From Branchiostoma floridae (Eukaryota; Chordata; Leptocardii; Amphioxiformes; Branchiostomatidae): a stretch of DNA of 64,000 nt. The notes under the pieces are model-generated. The model had not been told where the DNA came from, ran no database searches, and saw only the letters and a program-made list of their open reading frames with translations. Below, piece by piece: positions 58,252 through 64,000 of the stretch. The stretch covers positions 16,222,378 through 16,286,377 of the forward strand of contig NC_049992.1 of NCBI RefSeq assembly GCF_000003815.2. The letters are read 5' to 3'. Made by a program: the position numbers and the translations under genes. Each line of letters opens with the position of its first letter. Positions within the stretch are counted from its first letter, which is position 1.

Positions 58252-58912
58252 GAGTGAAGTAACAAAAGTATAACATATGAAACTTCTCAACTGTTAAAGT
58301 CTAGCACTTGTCTGAATCTGTCTGTATGAATATTATCTTTCTGAAATCAAAGTAAGTTTATACATGTTACTTATTCCCTAATGTACAAATGTTTGGTGTA
58401 TGTCTAGAGGCCCATACTTCAGAAAACAATGGCTACTTCTGTCTGTGTAGAAATAGCGATCACCATCTCTGGGTCATATTGTATGTTTTGCAAAAGTAAA
58501 GATTGAGTTACTAGTATATATGAATACTCAAAAAGAAATTATGATATAAGGACATAGGGGGAAATGGCAGTCTGTACATGGAGTCTTGTAAGTTGTATCT
58601 TAAACTTTGAATTTTCTATCTAAAACATGACAAGCTTTAGCCTTATCCAAGAAATCCTGAAGAAATCCCGAATCACAGTTTAATTGGTTTATGTACCAAA
58701 TTACTACCAATTACCTCTGCTTTGTGCGTAGGTTGATCTAATTACTGCACTTATTTCTTAAGTCTTCCATGATAATGTTGCAGTAGTATTCGTTCCCAAT
58801 GTAGTTATCTTGGCTCACGTGGGAATTGGAAGGAAGTGGTAGGAAAGTGACCATATTTAGTTGGTGCATGTACCTTACAGAAATGTTTGATGTTGTATGT
58901 AAGAAGTATGTA
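58252..58912. other. Non-coding stretch, nothing recognised
   Basis: AT-rich sequence between the two GGCCTAGG MITEs; no exon or RNA gene supported. Confidence 0.4.
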
Positions 58913-59163
58913 GGCCTAGGAAAAAAAATGCTGTGTTTCCTGTTTCAGTCCTGAAAAATCTCAAACTTGAATGTTGTGCATAATAGATACATCTATCCTT
59001 CATTACAAAGGACAAGCAGTGTTTTTGCTTCAGTAGGAAGCAGGCTGAATATGATTCTAACTGGAAGCTATGTGACTCCACTTCCCAACCCCAAAAAGTT
59101 TGGTTGGCAGGTTTTTTTAGGGTAGGTAGGGAAACAGGAAGCACAACTTTTTTTCCCTTGGCC
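58913..59163. mobile_element. MITE, GGCCTAGGAAAA family (copy 2), internally deleted
   Basis: Starts GGCCTAGGAAAAAAAATGCT and ends CAACTTTTTTTCCCTTGGCC. Shares the CTTCAGTAGGAAGCAGGCTG and AACTGGAAGCTATGTGACTC blocks with copy 1, but in reverse orientation. 251 bp. Flanks GTA and TTA. Confidence 0.8.
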
Positions 59164-59451
59164 TTACTGTGAGTGTGAGTAAGACAGCTAAGTTTGGCGA
59201 GAAAGCAAGTCATCCAGAAGATAGCAGAGACTGTTGTTCAAATTACACAACATACAAACTGTAACTACTGTATATATACCTACGCTAAGGTAACATTTTT
59301 AGTTTTATACAACACAGTGGCTTCAGCTGCATTGTAATGGTATCAAGATAACTTGCAATTTTTTTTATTGATACATGTCCATAGGAGCCCACTAACTGTA
59401 CAAGGTCTCATGTCAAGGTTATTTCCAAATTTGCCCTGATCCAAACATGTT

Positions 59452-60096
59452 GGTGCAGCTGGGTTGGGGTCTTGTGCGCGTGAAGAATTTGCGCGTGAAA
59501 ACTTGCGCGTGAAAAATCTGCGCGTGACAATATGCAAATTAGCTGATTCCCAAGGGATTCAAAAAGTTTTTGCAGATTTATACTTAAAAGCTCAAACAAG
59601 ATGGCACAAAATGGAATTAATCATCATATTGTTGCATTATAGAGTACAAAATCTCGATCTGAATGATTTACAAGTGATTTTTATATGTAAACTTTTCACG
59701 CGCAAAAAAGTTTGAAATTTGCGCGTGAAACAATATGCTTAAAAAAATATGAAATGAAGCTTCTTGAATGGAGAAAAGCCTCAAATTGTTACATTTTACA
59801 ATATAAAACCTCATATGAGTAATTTTTCCATTTATTTCTGTCAAATTTACGTGATTTTGAAATGTTCAAAATATGCAAATTAACCTATTCCCAAGGGATC
59901 TAAAAATCAGGTTTTTTTCAAACCAAAAATTCAGGTAACAGATGGAAAATTATATCATAGGTTCAAATTTTTCTGCCATAGAATTCCTTGCTGCAGATTT
60001 TTTGACATATTTCAGGAACTTCATTTTTCACGCGCACATTTTTCACGCGCACGCGCAAATTCTCCACGCGCAGAAAACCCGTTCCCGGTGCAGCTG
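59452..60096. mobile_element. Word-repeat inverted element, GCGCGTGAAAA family
   Basis: The left end carries TGCGCGTGAAGAATTTGCGC and the right end its near-complement. The word GCGCGTGAAA recurs at least five times on the left and inverted (TTTCACGCGC) on the right, with one or two internal copies. A perfect 10-bp direct repeat GGTGCAGCTG flanks the element (59452-59461, 60087-60096). Two internal phrases ATATGCAAATTA..CCCAAGGGAT are also duplicated. About 625 bp. A 9-10 bp target site would suit a Mutator-like origin rather than hAT. Confidence 0.8.
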
Positions 60097-60413
60097 ACAA
60101 CCTAGTCAAACCCCATGTTCAGACTAAAATTACCCCAGATTTAAACCGCTTTACAGTAGAGGCCACTCATGGCTGTTGGCATTATTGTGTAACTACACTG
60201 TAGATTATTGACCCGTTAGTGTTATTTTGTACTATTATAGCCCTTACTGGAAACTCTGGTTAAGGCTCTGTCATGCCATACATGTAGGAAAAGCAATGCT
60301 CTTATTCTAAATGGCGAGGGTTCTGTTCTTCATTTTGGCGGTAGCGAAAGGTACACGTGCCTTGAACGTTAGAGTGCAAGTCTTTTTTGGCAAATTTACA
60401 AACATTCCGCATG

Positions 60414-60792
60414 GTAATATCCAGGGCTCTAGCCAGCATCCGTTTTTCCGTCAATTGACGGAAATTTGCTGCGTCTGACGGAAAAATTTTAAAACCAATC
60501 CGTCAACCTTGACAGACAAAAATCCTTGGTGGAGGCTACAGGCGGCTTGGGGATGCTGTCCACGGTCGGAAAAGCCACACACTGTTTGTTTTGCTATTGT
60601 TATGATTGTTGACAATGTGTGTCGGTGCCCTTTCGCATACGATAATCTCATTAAAACCCGTTTTTCAAGGTGTCAATGGCAACATTTACTACTTTGTAGT
60701 GTCATTGGGAAAATAAATTTTCGCGGTTTTCACGACGATTGAAATTGGCTGACGGAAAAAAATTTTGAGCTGGCTAGAGCCCTGGTAATATC
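60414..60792. mobile_element. Word-repeat MITE, GACGGAAA family, hAT-type, complete
   Basis: Ends CAGGGCTCTAGCCAGC (from 60422) and GCTGGCTAGAGCCCTG (to 60784), flanked by a perfect 8-bp repeat GTAATATC (60414-60421, 60785-60792). GACGGAAA/TTTCCGTC words lie in both arms. 363 bp. The plus frame inside is not conserved coding. Confidence 0.92.
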
Positions 60793-60946
60793 ATTCATTT
60801 TTCGTAGATTTGACTTTGGCAGGGTAAGTTGAATTCCGAGATGATGGAGACAAAGTTACTTCGTCAGAAAGATTAGTGGGTACTGGGTACTCAAAACATG
60901 TTTAACATATTGCTCGTGGTCGATTGTGGTGATTTTCTCTATAGTG

Positions 60947-61020
60947 ACCACCTGTCTATAGTATTAGTAGCCACATTTCTCCAGTCCCTTGAGTGGCCGC
61001 TATAGACAGGTTTGACTGTA
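60947..61020. mobile_element. Terminal fragment of a TACAGTCAAACC element
   Basis: ACCACCTGTCTATAG and CTATAGACAGGTTTGACTGTA form an inverted pair; the tip TA-CAGT fits a Tc1/mariner-like end. Related pieces are at 6661-6730 and 26174-26200. Confidence 0.5.
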
Positions 61021-61212
61021 TCATGTTTGAGTTAGGAAACGAAAATTGTAGTTGGCATGAAAAAGTACTCCAAGCAAGTACTAGTAAAGCAGCGAAAAAC
61101 AGCCATATTGATGATACACTAACTTGACTAAGGTTGATTGATGTCTTTATAAAAGGAATATTTCAATTTGGACTGGAAAAGGATGCTTCAATGTAACCCT
61201 AATGTATTGAAG

Positions 61213-61500
61213 TCAGGCTTTTAGCCAGGCATGCGTCAACGCGTCATCTGGACGCCCTTTTCTTAGAATAACAAGAAATTTGATGCCCCTGGACGCCCTA
61301 TACTGGGGAGAAAATCTTCTGACAAGCATGAAATTCTGATTGACCAGGGATGCTACAAGGTCATCTGTGGTCACAGTCTTCTACTGTGACATCTGTAACA
61401 GTATTTTTGCCTCTTGGGATACCTTAGAATGCACTATTTCAACTTGAAATCATCAAAAACTCTGCACCATGGAAGGTGGATGCCCCCAGACCCCCCTACA
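61213..61500. mobile_element. Truncated word-repeat element, TGGACGCCC family
   Basis: Begins CAGGCTTTTAGCCAGGCATG and repeats TGGACGCCC; a TGCCCCCAGACCCCCC phrase follows near 61480. The opposite end is not found, so this is a partial copy of another element of the CAGGGCT style. Confidence 0.45.
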
Positions 61501-61876
61501 AAAGTCACTTACCGCGACTCACCAATAAGTTTGGACACCCTATTATAAAATCCTAGCTAAAAGACTGATTGAAGTATTTCTGCTTACACTTATAGTACAT
61601 GTTTTTATCACTCACTGGCATATATTGTTGGTGTTGAAGTACTTTATTTACAATTATACAGTACTTAGTTCTTGTGCATTTAAGTTGAAGTACATGTACT
61701 TCATTTACCTGCTTGAAGTCCGCAATTAGAAAAGAGTAACATACTTTTAATTTCACGTTGTTCACCTACACTGATCATGAACTGAAAGAGTCATACTCGA
61801 TTCAGGCTGGAAAGAAACTTTCATATTCAGATATAATATTACAGATATTAAGTAAAGGTATTTCATATTTAGAAGA

Positions 61877-63106
61877 AGCATCAGGGCTCCAGACTAACTT
61901 TTTGGCCTAGGAGCACTGCGCTCCTAACTGTAAAAACTTAGGAGCACCAGCAAAAATTTAGGAGCACCACTGTAAAAATTGGTAGTAAAAGCAAAAAATC
62001 TAAGAATCATTGTTGATCACCTGGAATAGCATATTTTAATACAGTAATATGAAAGAAAAAACAATCTTGCTTTAAATACGGTGAATGTGGTAAATACATT
62101 GATGTGGTGGTTCTTGGGGATAGGAGGACAAAAGTTTTTTTGCTACGGCCGGCTGCTTTATTCAGACTCGACTCTTGTACCTCCAGCCTTGTCAGGCATG
62201 ACTGTTGACGAACAAGTTTTTAATGTCCAAAAAATGAATTAATCAAAGTTGCAACATAAGGATTATCAAAATGTATTCAATACTGAAACCAAGTTACACA
62301 GACAAAAAAGTAATTATGCCTTCTTATTGTAAGAACAATGAAAAATAACTGATTAATCCCAAATTACCATTTAAATTGAAAAAAAAAAAACCGCAAATAA
62401 GTATAAAAGTGTCTGACAAAATGGGTGAAATTGAACTGAAAATGGAAATAGTGCAGGCCGCTCTCCAACACCAAGATCGTATCTCAAGAATGTTTTTTTT
62501 CCACCCTACCATTTTTCTATAAAGGCCTACTTGTTCACTGTCTCAGGGGCTGCAACATTGTTGTCTAAAAAGTCATGTTACAAAAGTTGTGTTACTGCCT
62601 ACTGGACCTCCACTTATCATGCTGTCATAGCATATCATACCATACCATACTATATCAAGGAGGTTATTTCCTATACATGAAATCTCCTTGGCCAAACCAA
62701 GGCTCTTTCTTCAACCTCCTTGGCCAAACCAATATATATATATATATCATGTATACTCTGAAATTTCCCTATCTGTTTGGACAAACTCACAAAGGGAATA
62801 CAGTAAATAAAGGTCCAGTGGAAATTCATTTTTTAAACCTCCTTGGTACATGTAATTGAAGACAGTACAGACACATGGCAGACCTTAATGAGGTGTGACA
62901 ACCCCTGCTGACCATCCCTGTCAGGGGAAGAAACTGATACCTGGCAGGGACAGCCTTTCCCTGCAAAGATTCTACTTGGCTGGATGATAAATGATGATTA
63001 ATTGTAAGAGGTCGCACTGTGCGACTGTGGTTACAGATCTGGTCGCACCAGGGGAATTCTACTCGCATATGCGACCAACTTGGTCGCAGTCAGGAGCCCT
63101 GAGCAT
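61877..63106. mobile_element. Word-repeat element of ~1.2 kb, AGGAGCAC / GTCGCA words
   Basis: Starts CAGGGCTCCAGACTAAC (61882) and ends with the complement of CAGGGCTCCTGACTGCG (63101). AGCAT touches both ends (61877-61881, 63102-63106). The left arm repeats TAGGAGCACC, the right arm repeats GGTCGCA in inverted style. Because the two arms use different words, this may be one large element or two neighbouring solo ends; I favour one element weakly. Confidence 0.45.
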
Positions 63107-64000
63107 GTACATGTATTACTAATCTGGCTAACTGTGTCATTGCTATATACACATGTAGGAAGTTCGTCTGTAACATTTCTGGATTTGGAGCGCTGATCTT
63201 TTGGTTGTCTTCCGTAATGGAGAAACTGACCTGTTACGAATGTTCCCACATACTGTATGCCGTAAAATGGTTCTATGTGCATGGTGAGGTCTCTAATCAT
63301 ATTACAAGCAATTGTGCTCTGTATTGTACTGCGTTAATTTGTGGGCACAATTTTCCTTCGTTATTGCTGGCTCTCTCTCTGTGATCCAGTGAATGTCTTT
63401 CTTTGGTGAGCAAGTGATCAGTGACAGCCAGTGATGACTATGGTCTAGAACGGATGACGGTACCAAGTCTTTTACATTAAAGCAGCTGCATGGTTGGGCA
63501 AGTCCACTAGCCCTATTGTCTCAGGCAAGTGAAAGTGCCGATCAGGCAAGTGCATGTTCTACCCCACTTTTCCATTAGTGAACTTTTGATATACTTGAAA
63601 CTTTTCACACAGTCGTGACATCTAGCATTGGTCAACACAGAAAATGGATTTTGTTTATCATAGGCTCTACTTTTCTGTGTTGTCCAATGCATGATGTCAC
63701 GACTGTGAAAAGCTTTTATTACTTCATTTAAATTTTGGGCATGTGAAAATTAAAGTTGGTTCGGGCAAATAAATTCTTTATGTAGTTGCCTATTGATAGG
63801 ACAAGTGAATTTTTAGAAAACTTGTCCAACCCTAAGTTGACTCAAATTCTTGATTTTCTTTTGTGCGTCAATCACAGTTGTGCCTCGTGGGAATCCTTAT
63901 TTGGGATTCTAAAAAAGACATCCTGACATTGAGATGCTAAAAAACCAAATAAGTTCTACACGTATCACACATTCATCCCATGTTGTCTTCTGAATAGCAG
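63107..64000. other. Right end of window
   Basis: Apart from the element at 63489-63834, no exon or RNA gene is recognised up to the end of the window. Confidence 0.4.
63489..63834. mobile_element. Word-repeat element, GGCAAGTG family, with nested hairpin
   Basis: Ends CATGGTTGGGCAAGT and, in complement, TAGGGTTGGACAAGT. CAAGTG words lie in both arms. Nested inside is a separate strong hairpin (63601-63644 against 63671-63712; CTTTTCACACAGTCGTGACA and TGTCACGACTGTGAAAAG). No clear target duplication. Confidence 0.65.

Overview
The window looks like chordate or other marine-invertebrate nuclear DNA, most probably an amphioxus (Branchiostoma). The grounds are: AT-rich non-coding sequence with small CpG-rich promoter-like islands, spliced first exons with consensus donors, tRNA-derived SINEs, LINE 3' ends with short microsatellite tails, many short inverted-repeat transposons, frequent TACATGTA palindromes, and an intronless-type Kelch-like gene of the kind amphioxus is known to have expanded. 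This is inference from style; I could not run a search.

Only one complete protein gene is visible: a BTB-BACK-Kelch protein on the minus strand (48282-50219), probably with a splice acceptor in its 5' UTR just upstream. Two other genes appear only as probable first exons. One is a minus-strand exon at 32078-32171 in a CpG-rich island; its intron would run left, and I recognise no further exon of it in the 32 kb to the window start. The other is a plus-strand start at 54801-54834, with a second donor-bearing exon candidate ending at 55417; that gene would run right and I recognise no further exon before 64000. The Kelch-like gene and the plus-strand gene are therefore arranged head to head about 4.6 kb apart.

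The rest is intron or intergenic DNA loaded with small mobile elements. By region: 1-32 kb holds hAT-type and mariner-type MITEs, several SINEs, a long hairpin (23.2-23.6 kb) and a CA-rich minisatellite. 32-48 kb holds LINE 3' ends, paired MITEs, a permuted inverted repeat (41.5-41.9 kb), a 48-bp minisatellite and a ~155-bp satellite. 50-64 kb holds degenerate tandem repeats, a further full hAT-type MITE, a Harbinger-like MITE pair, and a dense run of inverted-repeat elements from 57.8 kb to the end.

The most interesting pattern is a class of at least seven unrelated elements with one architecture. Each has inverted ends, many beginning CAGGGCT or TAGGGCT; several have 8-bp target duplications; and each carries its own short word repeated in one orientation in one arm and inverted in the other. 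I suggest these words are arrays of subterminal transposase-binding sites, one word per transposase specificity.
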